64,000 nucleotides of DNA from Actinomadura graeca (GCF_019175365.1 NZ_CP059572.1:8588501-8652500); one strand, 5' to 3'; shown: positions 1-8,535, counted from the stretch's first letter. A program made the numbers and translations. Notes: generated by a model from the letters alone, not told the origin.

Positions 1-2
1 CA

Positions 3-776
3 TCACACGTCCCTCCTGCAAAACACGTACGCACCGGTCCCGAGCGCGGCCGCCACGTACACGGCCAGGAGCCCCGCGGCGGCCGGAGCGGACAGGACGC
101 CGTAGTCGTAGGGCAGGCCCGGCGGGGACGCCATCTGCTCGGACAGGGTCCCCGGCAGCACCGACCAGATCCGCTCGCCGTAGGGGGAGGGCACCGCCAC
201 GATCAGCGTCGGCAGGACGAACAGCAGCATCACGCCCAGCGTGATCGTCGCCGCGCCCGACCTCAGCACCGCGCCGAGCCCCACGGTCACGACCGTGATC
301 GCCGCCGTCGCCGCCCCCGTCGCCAGCAGATGGGGCACATGGCCGGTCACCGGCGTCTCGAACGCCTCCACCGGCCGGTCGCCCACGATCGCCTTCCCCG
401 CCAGCAGCACCACGGACACGCTCACGAGGCCCGCGGCGAGCGCCACGGCACCGGCCACCAGCGCCTTCGCCGACAGCAGCCGCAGCCTTCGCGGCGACGC
501 GGCCGCGCTCACCCGGATCATCCCGGTCGCGTACTCGGACGTGATGGTCAGGGAGCCGAGCACCATCGCGCACAGGGGCAGCGCCAGGGTGAGCGGCTGG
601 TCCGCCGGAGCCGAGACGACCTCCCGTTGCTGCGCGGACGATCCGTCCGAGGAACGGGCCGCGTACCACGCCCACAGCACGCACAGCAGCATGCAGACCA
701 CGACCGTCCCGAGGATCCACATCGTCGAGCGGACGGACCGGAGCTTGAGCCACTCCGCCGCCAGCGCGTCCCTCAC
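3..776 (-). CDS. ABC-2 type exporter, membrane (permease) subunit
   Basis: A 257-residue integral membrane protein with about six hydrophobic segments, the first near residues 20-40 (after AEWLKLRS, the usual cytoplasmic lead-in of this family) and the last just before the C-terminal FCRRDV. It is the channel half of an ABC-2 exporter whose ATPase is the overlapping upstream gene. The GTG start at 776 is chosen because it overlaps the ATPase stop as GTGA, a translational-coupling arrangement; the frame stays open further upstream but that part is antisense shadow of the ATPase. Substrate cannot be read from sequence; such pairs beside NarL-type two-component systems often export peptides or antibiotics. 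The stop codon lies three bases inside the window. Confidence 0.9.
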   Translation of the reverse strand: MRDALAAEWLKLRSVRSTMWILGTVVVCMLLCVLWAWYAARSSDGSSAQQREVVSAPADQPLTLALPLCAMVLGSLTITSEYATGMIRVSAAASPRRLRLLSAKALVAGAVALAAGLVSVSVVLLAGKAIVGDRPVEAFETPVTGHVPHLLATGAATAAITVVTVGLGAVLRSGAATITLGVMLLFVLPTLIVAVPSPYGERIWSVLPGTLSEQMASPPGLPYDYGVLSAPAAAGLLAVYVAAALGTGAYVFCRRDV

Positions 777-1675
777 CGCGGCACCGCCCCGAACTCGGCG
801 CTGCCTGCGGTCAGCTCCATGTACGCCTCTTCCAGCGACGCGGCCTGCGGCGTCATCCCGTACAGCGGGATCCCGTGCGCGGCGGCGTGGTCGCCGATGT
901 CCGCCACGCCAAGGCCGGTCACGGTGAGGGTGCCCTCCGCCTCTTCCACGGTCCCTCCGGCCGCGGTCAGCACGCCACGCAGGTCGTCCGGACGCGGCGA
1001 CCGCACGACCACCCCGCGGCCGAAGCGGGCCGCCAGCTCCCGCACGGTGGTGTCGGCGATCAGCCGGCCCCGCCCGATGACGACCAGCCGGTCCGCGGTC
1101 AGCTCCATCTCGCTCATCAGATGGCTGGAGATCAGCACCGTCCGCCCCTCCGCGGCGAGCGCGCGCATCAGCTCCCGGATCCAGCGGACCCCGTCCGGGT
1201 CGAGCCCGTTCACCGGCTCGTCGAACATCAGGACCCCCGGATCGCCGAGCAGCGCCGCCGCGATCCCGAGGCGCTGCCGCATGCCGAGGGAGAACCCGCC
1301 GACCCGCTTGCGGGCGACCCCGGCGAGCCCCACGCGCTCCAGCACCTCGGCGACCCGGCGCGATCCGATCCCGTTGCTGCGGGCGATCCACCCGAGATGG
1401 TCGAACGCCTTCCGGCCGCCGTGCACGGCGCCGGCGTCCAGCAGCGCCCCCACCTCCCGTATGGGGCGCCGCAACGCGGCGTACCGGCCGCCGTTCACCA
1501 GCGCCTCGCCGGACGACGCGGCGGCCAGCCCCAGCAGGACCCGCATGGTGGTCGATTTCCCTGCGCCGTTCGGGCCGAGGAACCCCGTGACCGTCCCGGG
1601 CCTCACCTCGAACGACAACCCGTCCACGGCCACCGTCCCGCCGTACCGCTTGGTCAGCTCACGCACCTCGATCAT
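773..1675 (-). CDS. ABC transporter ATP-binding subunit
   Basis: A 300-residue ATPase energising the exporter encoded next to it. Walker A GPNGAGKST lies near residues 37-45, the signature FSLGMRQRLGIA near 135 and Walker B VLMFDEP near 157, in normal order, followed by a C-terminal extension typical of the DrrA/NatA exporter subfamily. The ATG at 1675 follows a GA-rich ribosome site, and the protein begins MIEVRELTKRYGG as expected. It is transcribed divergently from the histidine kinase gene with 132 bases between, so the two-component system may control this operon. Substrate unknown. Confidence 0.93.
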   Translation of the reverse strand: MIEVRELTKRYGGTVAVDGLSFEVRPGTVTGFLGPNGAGKSTTMRVLLGLAAASSGEALVNGGRYAALRRPIREVGALLDAGAVHGGRKAFDHLGWIARSNGIGSRRVAEVLERVGLAGVARKRVGGFSLGMRQRLGIAAALLGDPGVLMFDEPVNGLDPDGVRWIRELMRALAAEGRTVLISSHLMSEMELTADRLVVIGRGRLIADTTVRELAARFGRGVVVRSPRPDDLRGVLTAAGGTVEEAEGTLTVTGLGVADIGDHAAAHGIPLYGMTPQAASLEEAYMELTAGSAEFGAVPR

Positions 1676-1807
1676 GGCCCCACCCTCGCGGCGGCGTCCC
1701 GCCCGCGCATCGGAGCCACGTCCGGGTTCCGCGCCGCGGAATCGGACCCCGGGCTGACGTCCACCGGTCGGACGCGGCCGCGGGCGGCCTGCGGCTACCT
1801 TCGTGAC

Positions 1808-2959
1808 GTGGACGACTCCGAGCTGCGCTCCCTGCTCCTCCGCCGTTTCGGCCGGCGGGGCCTGGTCCTCACCGACACCGTGGTCGCGGTCCTCTACACC
1901 CTCCTGGTCATGACGTTCGCGGGCGGCGACGTTCCCGCGCCCCTCGCGTGCGCCGTCACGGCGGCGACCGGCCTGCCCCTCGCCGTCCGGCGGCAGTATC
2001 CGGTCCCGGTGTTCGCCGCCGTCCTCTGCGCGTCCCTGCTCTCCCTGGCCCTCGGCCTGCCCTGGGACTTCTTCGCGGCCGCCGCGTACGCCCTCTACCC
2101 GGTCGCCCTCGGGCAGCCCCGCCGCCGCTGGGTCCCGACGTCCGCGATCGGGGCCGCCGGCGCCCTGGCCATCCTCGGCGGTGCGACGGTCGGTCCCAGT
2201 GGCTGGCAGGCCGGGCGGCCGGGCGCGCTGGTCGTGGGCCTCGGCGTCCTCGGCGTGACCTGGTCCCTCGGCCGCGCCCTCCGCGAGCGCCGCGCGCACG
2301 CCGAACGCTCCGCCCGCCAGCTCGCCGACCGCGCGGTCACCGACGAGCGGCTGCGCATCGCCCGCGAGCTCCACGACGTCGTCGCCCACAGCATGAGCCT
2401 GATCGCCGTCAAGGCCGGCGTCGCCGTCCACGTCGCCGAGGCCCGGCCGCAGGAGGCGCTGGACGCCCTGCGCGTCATCGAGACCACCAGCCGCGGCACC
2501 CTCGCCGAGATGCGGCACCTCCTCGGCGTCCTGCGCAACGGATCCGTGCCCGAGGCCGCGCTGGCACCCACGCCCGGCCTGACCGCGCTGACCGCCCTGG
2601 CCGAGCGGGCCGCCATGGCGGGCGTCAGCGTCGACCTCGACGTCCGGGCCGGTGACCTTCCCGACGGCGTCGCCCTCTCGGCGTACCGGATCGTCCAGGA
2701 GGCCGTCACCAACGTCGTCAAGCACGCCACGCCCGCCCGGTGCAGCGTCCTCGTCGACGCGGCGGGCGGGCGGATGCGCATCCGCGTCGCCGACGACGGT
2801 CCCGGCGTCCGCGTCCTGCCCGGCGGCGCGGCGGGGGAGGGGCACGGGCTCGTCGGCATGCGCGAGCGCGTCATGATGTACGGCGGGGACTTCGCCGCGG
2901 GCCCCCGGCCGGAGGGCGGCTTCGCCGTCTCCGCCTCCTTCCCCTACGATCCGGCGTGA
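1808..2959 (+). CDS. Two-component sensor histidine kinase, NarL/DesK type
   Basis: A 383-residue membrane sensor. The N-terminal third holds four to five hydrophobic segments (about residues 20-150); then a dimerisation domain with phospho-acceptor ELHDVVAHSMS (His near residue 189) of the HisKA_3 class, and an ATPase domain with N-box EAVTNVVKHA, DDGPGV and GHGLVGMRERV. Start is GTG at 1808; the longer open frame upstream is antisense of the ABC ATPase. The stop TGA overlaps an in-frame GTG of the response regulator, so kinase and regulator are co-translated. Its signal is unknown; the divergent ABC exporter is the likely target. Confidence 0.92.
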   Translation: MDDSELRSLLLRRFGRRGLVLTDTVVAVLYTLLVMTFAGGDVPAPLACAVTAATGLPLAVRRQYPVPVFAAVLCASLLSLALGLPWDFFAAAAYALYPVALGQPRRRWVPTSAIGAAGALAILGGATVGPSGWQAGRPGALVVGLGVLGVTWSLGRALRERRAHAERSARQLADRAVTDERLRIARELHDVVAHSMSLIAVKAGVAVHVAEARPQEALDALRVIETTSRGTLAEMRHLLGVLRNGSVPEAALAPTPGLTALTALAERAAMAGVSVDLDVRAGDLPDGVALSAYRIVQEAVTNVVKHATPARCSVLVDAAGGRMRIRVADDGPGVRVLPGGAAGEGHGLVGMRERVMMYGGDFAAGPRPEGGFAVSASFPYDPA

Positions 2960-2961
2960 CC

Positions 2962-3633
2962 ATGGAGAGCCCCCCGGACGAGATCCGCGTCCTCGTCGTC
3001 GATGACCAGGCGCTGCTGCGCGGCAGCTTCCGCGTCCTGGTCGACACCGCGCCCGGCCTCCGCACCGTCGGCGAGGCGGGCACGGGCGCCGCGGCCGTCG
3101 ACCTGGCCGGGCGGGAGCGCCCCGACGTCGTCCTCATGGACGTCCGGATGCCGGAGATGGACGGCATCGAGGCGACCCGCCGCATCTGCTCGGGCCTGCC
3201 GGACGTCCGCGTCCTGATCCTCACGACCTTCGACCTGGACGCCTACGTCTACTCCGCCCTGCGCGCGGGCGCCAGCGGGTTCCTGCTGAAGGACACGCCG
3301 CCCGCCGACCTCCTGTCGGCCATCCGGGTCGTCGCCGCGGGCGACTCGCTCCTCGCGCCCACCGTGACCCGCCGCCTGATCGCCGAGTTCGTCCGCCGCC
3401 CCGCCCCCGTCCGCCCGCCGCCCCCCGGGCTGGACGGCGTCACCGAACGCGAGCGGGAGGTGCTCGGCCTCGTCGCCCGCGGGCTGTCCAACGCCGAGCT
3501 GGCCGAGCACCTGCACCTCAGCCCGGCCACGGTCAAGACCCACATCGGCCACCTGCTCGCCAAGCTCCACGCCCGTGACCGCGCCCAGCTGGTCATCGCC
3601 GCATACGAGACCGGGCTGGTCCGGCCGCGCTGA
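2962..3633 (+). CDS. LuxR/NarL-family response regulator
   Basis: A 223-residue regulator paired with the kinase just upstream. The receiver domain has the acidic pair VVDD, phospho-acceptor Asp in VVLMDVRMPEMDG (near residue 59) and LLKDTP lysine; the C-terminal LuxR helix-turn-helix reads TEREREVLGLVARGLSN through SPATVKTHIGHLLAKL. ATG at 2962 is used; an in-frame GTG at 2956 overlapping the kinase stop (GTGA) would add two residues and is equally plausible by coupling. Predicted to act on DNA, probably the divergent ABC exporter promoter. Confidence 0.93.
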   Translation: MESPPDEIRVLVVDDQALLRGSFRVLVDTAPGLRTVGEAGTGAAAVDLAGRERPDVVLMDVRMPEMDGIEATRRICSGLPDVRVLILTTFDLDAYVYSALRAGASGFLLKDTPPADLLSAIRVVAAGDSLLAPTVTRRLIAEFVRRPAPVRPPPPGLDGVTEREREVLGLVARGLSNAELAEHLHLSPATVKTHIGHLLAKLHARDRAQLVIAAYETGLVRPR

Positions 3634-3826
3634 CCACCGCACCGCTCCTGCGGGATGAACAGGAGTCGGGCGTGCCGCCCTTCTCAGTTCACCAAGCCCG
3701 GATGCGCCGCTCATACGGAGGATGAGATGAGGGTGGGCGCGTCGCTCTGCGCAGGACGAGAGGAGCGTGGGCGCATCGCTCCTGCGGGATCAATCCCAGC
3801 GGAGGCGGGCCGGCCCTCGGGGAGGA
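3634..3826. repeat. Intergenic with short imperfect direct repeats
   Basis: No gene seen. CGCTCCTGCGGGAT occurs twice, just after the response regulator (about 3643) and again near 3777, and GTGGGCGCGTCGCTC / GTGGGCGCATCGCTC are near-identical neighbours around 3733-3782. The segment separates two convergent genes and looks like expanded low-complexity sequence rather than a regulatory region. Confidence 0.5.
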
Positions 3827-4731
3827 TCAGAGGAGCGCGGATGCCAGCCGCTCGAACCGGTCGGCGGTCGATGCGAGGTCCGGCGCGAACACCGCGGTGA
3901 CGACGTGGTCGGCGCCCGCGTCGAGATGCTCCTGGACCCTCGCCGAGATCGCGTCGTCGTCGCCCAGGGTGAAGCAGGCGTCGATGACCGCGTCGGACGC
4001 GCCGTCCGCCAGCGCCGCGTCGTCGTAGCCCAGGTTCCTGAGCGCGCGGATGTAGGGGGACCCGGGCAGCGTCAGCGTCGGCGTCTGCCGCGCGATGGCG
4101 CGCGCCTTGTCGAGGTCGGGCTCGGGGATGACGCTCTGCACGGTGATCAGCAGCTTGTCCGGGCCGAGCAGCTCCCGCGCGCGCCGGGTGTGCTCGGGCG
4201 GCATCATCGCGGGCAGCGCGCCGTCCGCGCCGTCACGCGCGAGCCCCTGCATCTTCGGCCCGAGCGCGGCGAGCAGCCTCGGGAACGGGACGGACGGCAC
4301 CGGCGCCGCCTCGACGGCCGCGTCCATCCCGTCCAGATACTCGCGCATCTTGCGCAAAGGGCTGGTCCACTGCTGGCCGCTCTGCTCGACCAGAAAGCCC
4401 ATGCTGACGCCGATCCCGAGTGCGAGGCGACCGGGATAGGCGTCGGCCAGGACGGAGGCGGCGCCCTGCATCGTGGCGGGGTGCCGGGCCCACAGTTCGC
4501 GATCCCCGATCCCACGACGACCCGGTCGGTGGCGGCCAGTATCACGCTCATCTGCGTGAAGACCTCGCGGCCGCCGACGATCTCGTTCAGCCAGATCGAC
4601 CCGTACCCGGCCTTCTCGATCCGCGCCGCCGCGTCCCGCCATTCGTCGGCCGGGGCGAGGGGCGTCATCAGCACGGCCCCGATCCGCCCGAGCCGATGTC
4701 GCGCCTCGTCCACCACTGTGCTCGCCATCAT
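3827..4731 (-). pseudogene. LLM-class F420-dependent oxidoreductase, frameshifted
   Basis: Two frames together give one luciferase-like flavin/F420 oxidoreductase of about 300 residues. The N-terminal piece from the ATG at 4731 (ribosome site GAGGGAG) runs MMASTVVDEARH to VVVGSGIAN; the sense then continues in another frame from LWARHPATMQGAASVLAD to the stop at 3827. The break is at about 4494-4497, where one base (a C, coding strand) appears to be missing between GCGAAC and TGTGGGCC. Both halves are otherwise intact with no other stop, so it is either a recent inactivation or a base-calling error. It is divergent from the TetR gene 97 bases away, its likely repressor. Confidence 0.85.
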
Positions 4732-4828
4732 GTCTCCCTCGGACGCCGTAATATCGGAACCAGTAGCCCGTTTAGGACGGTACCGGAACGCATGGCCCGG
4801 TTGTCAAACGTCCGCCGAAGGAGGTCCG

Positions 4829-5584
4829 GTGACCGCCGAACAGCCCGTCCCCCGCCGCGCCGACGCGCTCCGGAACCGGACGCGGATCATGGAGGCCGCC
4901 CTCGACGCCTTCTCCAGCGACGGCCGGCTCGTCCCGCTCGACGAGATCGCCCGCCGGGCCGGTGTCGGCGCCGGGACCGTCTACCGCAACTTCCCGACCA
5001 AGGAGGCCCTCTTCACGGCCGTCATCACCGACCGCTTCCTACGGATCGTGGAAGAGGCGAGGGCCCTCGCGGACAGCGGTGAACCGGTGGACGCCTTCTA
5101 CGGTTTCGTGACGTGGGTGGTCGAGCGGGCGATGGTCAACCACGCCCTGTGTGAGGCCCTGGCCCTGGACGTCGACACCGCCGCGGCCTTCGACCACCGT
5201 TGTGTGGACAAGGACTTCACGGTCGCCCTCGCCGTCCTGCTGCGGAGGGCCCAGGAGGCCGGCGGCGTGCGGGACGACGTGGACGTCGCCGATGTCCGTG
5301 CCCTGCTCGTCGGCTGCATGATCATGGAACGGCGGCGCCGGACGGCGGGCCCGCCGGGCCGCATGACCGCCCTGGCCTGCGACGCCCTCCGCCCACCCGG
5401 TGGCGCCGCGCCCCCGCCCCACGTGCGTAACGAAACGAAACCGATGTCACGTAACGGAACCACCATCTGTGCGGTCTGCGGAACACCGCTGGCGGTCGCC
5501 CGGACCGGCCGTCCCGCCCGCTACTGCGGTCCCACCTGCCGGCAGACGGCCCACCGCCGCCGCCACCGCGCGAAATCCGATTGA
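4829..5584 (+). CDS. TetR-family repressor with C-terminal zinc-knuckle extension
   Basis: A 251-residue regulator. Residues about 15-65 form a TetR helix-turn-helix (RIMEAALDAF, LDEIARRAGVGAGTVYRNF, PTKEALF); the middle is the helical ligand-binding domain. Unusually, the last 40 residues form a small Cys-rich module with CAVC (Cys214, Cys217) and YCGPTC (Cys233, Cys237) followed by a basic HRRRHR tail, resembling stand-alone actinobacterial zinc-ribbon peptides. Start is GTG at 4829 after GAAGGAGGT. It is divergent from the frameshifted F420 oxidoreductase and probably represses it. The tail could tune DNA binding or sense metal/redox; that is inference. Confidence 0.88.
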   Translation: MTAEQPVPRRADALRNRTRIMEAALDAFSSDGRLVPLDEIARRAGVGAGTVYRNFPTKEALFTAVITDRFLRIVEEARALADSGEPVDAFYGFVTWVVERAMVNHALCEALALDVDTAAAFDHRCVDKDFTVALAVLLRRAQEAGGVRDDVDVADVRALLVGCMIMERRRRTAGPPGRMTALACDALRPPGGAAPPPHVRNETKPMSRNGTTICAVCGTPLAVARTGRPARYCGPTCRQTAHRRRHRAKSD

Positions 5585-5634
5585 TCCACCGGCCACCCGC
5601 GCGCCACGCTGGGCCACCCGACCCAGGAGCCGGC

Positions 5635-6243
5635 TTGAAGACGCCCACACGCCAGATCCGCGCGGACCACGACCGCGACACGATCACGGTCTACCAGGCG
5701 TACGGACCGGAGATCGGTGGCCCCGCCGCCGAGCACGGCACGTTCGTGCCGCCGTTCTCCCGGAACCGCATGACCTGGATCAAACCGTCCTTCCTGTGGC
5801 TGATGGCGCGCAGCAACTGGGCGCGCGAACGGGGACAGGAGTCGGTGCTCGCCGTCCGGATCAGCCGCGCGGGATGGGAGCAGGCGCTCGGCCTCGCCGT
5901 CCCCACGCACCCGGACCGGCGTGTCTTCCGCGGATCCGCCGAGTGGCGCGAGCGTTTCGCGGACGCGGTCGTCCACGTCCAATGGGATCCGGAACGCTCA
6001 CTGCGAGGCCGGAAACTGGAGGCCCGCAGCATCCAGATCGGGCTGAGCCGCCACATCGTCGACCGCTACGTCGACCACTGGATCCTCGGGATCGAGGACC
6101 GCACGCCCCTCGTCCGCAGGCTGCACCGGCTCGTCCATGACGGCCAGGTCGGCAAGGCCAAGGCGCTCCTCCCACCGGAACGCCCGTACCCGCTCTCAGC
6201 CGCCCTCGCCCACCGCCTCGGCGCCGACACCCCCGGACGCTGA
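5635..6243 (+). CDS. DUF4291 family protein
   Basis: A 202-residue protein matching the DUF4291 family by its hallmarks: RQIRADHDRDTITVYQAY near the N-terminus, FVPPFSRNRMTWIKPSFLW near residues 38-56, and the late QIGLSRHIVDRYV. No catalytic function is established for the family. I chose the TTG at 5635, six bases after CAGGAGC, because it sits right before the family N-terminus; a TTG at 5581 overlapping the TetR stop would add 18 unsupported residues. Its 3' end is two bases from the convergent hydrolase gene. Confidence 0.85.
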   Translation: MKTPTRQIRADHDRDTITVYQAYGPEIGGPAAEHGTFVPPFSRNRMTWIKPSFLWLMARSNWARERGQESVLAVRISRAGWEQALGLAVPTHPDRRVFRGSAEWRERFADAVVHVQWDPERSLRGRKLEARSIQIGLSRHIVDRYVDHWILGIEDRTPLVRRLHRLVHDGQVGKAKALLPPERPYPLSAALAHRLGADTPGR

Positions 6244-6245
6244 GA

Positions 6246-6941
6246 TCACACTGCCCACCGCGTCCGGTACCCCTCAAGCCGCCCGGCGAGTTCCTCCGGC
6301 CGACTGAGCGCGACCAAGTGCCCTCCGGGCATCTCGTCGACCGGAATGCCGAGCCTGTCAGAGACGACGCGCCTTTGGAACTCCAGCGGGAAGAAGCGGT
6401 CGTCCCGTCCCTGAAGGAAAACGGTCGGCGTGTCCGGCCACCCCGCCAGCGGCCACGGTTCCGTGAACGGCTTGGCCGCCTGGACCGGCTCTCCCTGCGC
6501 GAGCGCCTCGTCCGTCACCTCTGACGGGACGTCGTGGAAGAAGGTGTCACGCAAGTCGAACTCGGCGGGAAGCGTCCGTCCTTCCCGGGCCGCCTGGTCC
6601 GCCATGGCCTGGGCCTGGCCGGTGTCGTCCCACCACGCACCGCCCGTCTCACCGGGCCGGGGCGTCATGGCGTTGAGCATCACCAGCAGGTCCACCGGCA
6701 CCCGGTCGCAGACCAGGGGAGCGGTCAGGCCACCCATGGACTGCGCGACCAGGACTACCTCGTCCCGGCCGTCTATCGCGTCGACGATCGTGTCGGCGTA
6801 CTCCTGGAGCCCGGCCTGATCGTCCGCGGCCGGAAGATCGACGGCCGTCACCTCGTGCCCCCGCTCTCGCAGCCTCGGGACGAGCCGATGCCAGTACCAG
6901 GCCCGTCCTCCGGCCCCGGGGACGAGCACATAGGTCGCCAT
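6246..6941 (-). CDS. Alpha/beta-hydrolase fold protein
   Basis: A 231-residue soluble alpha/beta hydrolase of the MhpC/salicylate-esterase-like group. It starts ATYVLVPGAGGRAWYWHRL (oxyanion-loop type N-terminus), has the nucleophile elbow VLVAQSMGG (Ser near residue 75), a late FLQGRDDRFFP acid segment and the catalytic His in PGGHLVALSRPEEL. Substrate unknown. ATG at 6941 preceded by AAGGTG is preferred over an in-frame GTG at 6953. Convergent with DUF4291. Confidence 0.88.
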   Translation of the reverse strand: MATYVLVPGAGGRAWYWHRLVPRLRERGHEVTAVDLPAADDQAGLQEYADTIVDAIDGRDEVVLVAQSMGGLTAPLVCDRVPVDLLVMLNAMTPRPGETGGAWWDDTGQAQAMADQAAREGRTLPAEFDLRDTFFHDVPSEVTDEALAQGEPVQAAKPFTEPWPLAGWPDTPTVFLQGRDDRFFPLEFQRRVVSDRLGIPVDEMPGGHLVALSRPEELAGRLEGYRTRWAV

Positions 6942-7119
6942 ACTCAACAGCACCTTACCAAGGTGAGATCGCCGAATCTGGCAGCGCCCGCTCCCACGAA
7001 CACACCACCACGCATCGAGGACGCCGACTCCCGCCCTTACCGACAGCCACGCACCATGCGACGACGAATCCGCCGACCCCTCCCACGAAGGGACTCGAAA
7101 CCCGCGTGTCCCACTGTTC

Positions 7120-7135
7120 TCGAACGTGTGTTCGG
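7120..7135 (+). promoter_or_regulatory. LexA (SOS) box
   Basis: TCGAACGTGTGTTCGG matches the actinobacterial/Gram-positive LexA operator CGAAC-N4-GTTCG with perfect dyad arms. It ends 16 bases before the GTG of the DUF6504 gene, a position where LexA would block transcription. Confidence 0.75.
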
Positions 7136-7151
7136 GTTAGGGTGTCGTTCC

Positions 7152-7379
7152 GTGCTGATCGATGAACCCGTCTCCGCAGAGACCACCCCCACGGGCCGCC
7201 CGTCGCAGATCTCCGGCTCACGCGGACACTACCGGGTACGCCGGGTCCTTGAGGAATGGCAGGCACCTGGTCAGGCGAGGTTCTACCGCCTCCAGGTCAC
7301 CACGCCGGAGGGGCCGGCGATCGCCGAGGTCATCGCCTCTCCTGCGGGCCCGTGGACGCTCCGTCGGGTCTGGCCCTGA
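7152..7379 (+). CDS. DUF6504-type small protein, probable SOS gene
   Basis: A 75-residue protein starting VLIDEPVSAETTPTGRP and containing HYRVRRVLEEWQ and FYRLQVTTPEG, the pattern of the small DUF6504 proteins that in many actinobacteria travel with the imuA-imuB-dnaE2 mutasome. Function unknown. GTG at 7152 is used because the LexA box and the family N-terminus both sit immediately ahead; the open frame continues upstream without similarity. Here it is alone, with no imuB or dnaE2 in the window. Confidence 0.78.
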   Translation: MLIDEPVSAETTPTGRPSQISGSRGHYRVRRVLEEWQAPGQARFYRLQVTTPEGPAIAEVIASPAGPWTLRRVWP

Positions 7380-7412
7380 CACCACCGGCCGACCCGCGCC
7401 GGGCACCCGACC

Positions 7413-8072
7413 CTAAGGGCCTTCCGGCAATCGCAGGACGATCCGCTCGGAGAAGCCGCCACGCCGTTGCGCCTTATCCGCTCGCCGCGCCTCCAACCCG
7501 TCCGGCGTGAGCCTATGGACCGCCGCCAACGCGTGGACGACCTCCAGCACGTCGGCGAGTTCCTCAGGGTCACCGCTCGCGACATACTCGCCCGCCTCCT
7601 CGTACAGCTTGGCGCGCAACCGGGACCTGTACTCGTCAAGACCGGCCACACGGAACTCGGCGCGCCGTCCGGACTCCTCGATGACCTGGGGGATCCGGTC
7701 CCGGACGAGCTTCTCGGTGAAGCCCCCGCCCGACTTCGTACGGTGCACCATGCCGCCATGCCGCCGATCCAGGGACTCGATCCACTTCACGGCGACCGCC
7801 GCCGTCTGGACGAGTTCGGCGCGAAGCCTGTCCGGCTCCGCCTCGGCGAGCGCTTCGAAGAACTCCTCCGTGAGCACATGGCGCCATGTCAGCCGTCCGC
7901 GCTCCCACGCCGTGCTGCACTCCCGTTTCGCCTCCTCCGCACGCTCGACGAACTCCGGCCCACTGCCGTCGGGAAACTCCTGAACGCCCCACATCCGGTC
8001 CTGCGCTTCGCGTTCGGCCGCGACGTCCGCCAGAACCCTGGCCAGCGCAGGTGCAACTCCCTCGTCCTCCAT
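7413..8072 (-). CDS. Two-domain MazG/phosphoribosyl-ATP pyrophosphohydrolase-like protein
   Basis: A 219-residue protein of two all-alpha NTP-pyrophosphohydrolase-like halves. Residues about 10-105 (VAAEREAQDRMWG, LTEEFFEALAE, LVQTAAVAVKWIESLDRR) look like the helical domain often fused to nucleotide kinases and phage-like proteins; residues about 118-219 (KLVRDRIPQVIEESG, LYEEAGEYV, DVLEVVHALA) match the MazG-like/HisE-like family whose acidic EExxE helices bind Mg2+. Expected to hydrolyse non-canonical NTPs; substrate not readable. ATG at 8072 has no clear ribosome site. Convergent with the DUF6504 gene 33 bases away. Confidence 0.82.
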   Translation of the reverse strand: MEDEGVAPALARVLADVAAEREAQDRMWGVQEFPDGSGPEFVERAEEAKRECSTAWERGRLTWRHVLTEEFFEALAEAEPDRLRAELVQTAAVAVKWIESLDRRHGGMVHRTKSGGGFTEKLVRDRIPQVIEESGRRAEFRVAGLDEYRSRLRAKLYEEAGEYVASGDPEELADVLEVVHALAAVHRLTPDGLEARRADKAQRRGGFSERIVLRLPEGP

Positions 8073-8425
8073 GAGCGCAAGCTAACCGGACTCCTCGAAC
8101 CCGCGCCGCAAGACGCCACAGCCCGTCAACCTTGAGACAGAACCCTCGCGACGCTCCTCAGCCCAATCACCCTGATGCGACGCCTACCGCCCCGTCGCAC
8201 GCCGTCATCCCGCCCCCGACCGCTCGCCGTCCCAGACACCCCGTCGCTGCGCTGCTGATGGCCGGCCGACCTGGCTGGCCTGGTCGGCCAGTTCGGGAAG
8301 CGCGACTGCGATGCCTCGTCACCGCAGGCGGACCCAACTCGTGCGGGAGGAGTACGCCTCGGCGGCGCGAACCCGATCGGACCGGGTTCGAGGATGCCCG
8401 CCACCGATACGGGCGACCCGATCCC
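8073..8425. other. Intergenic, nothing recognised
   Basis: About 350 bases between the pyrophosphohydrolase start and a tandem array. Open frames here lack ribosome sites and family-like sequence; no convincing gene or RNA seen. Confidence 0.5.
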
Positions 8426-8535
8426 GGCCGTCACCACCTTGAACAACGGCCGTCACCACCTTGAACAACGGCCGTCACCACCTTGAACAACGGCCGTCAC
8501 CACCTTGAACAACGGCCGTCACCACCTTGAACAAC
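8426..8535 (+). repeat. Perfect tandem array, five copies of 22 bp
   Basis: Five identical 22-base units in direct succession, each beginning GGCCGTCACC and ending TTGAACAAC, with no spacer and no mismatch. 22 bp is close to two helical turns, so a bound protein would see each copy on the same face. It directly abuts transposase debris on its right. Confidence 0.95.

Noticed and set aside
3767..4828. N-terminal extension of the TetR frame through the F420 oxidoreductase locus
   Set aside because: Antisense to a recognisable gene; the GTG at 4829 has a strong ribosome site at the family N-terminus.
8426..8535. CRISPR array
   Set aside because: Units are contiguous without unique spacers, and no cas genes are present. 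The same applies to the 16-bp array at 20438.
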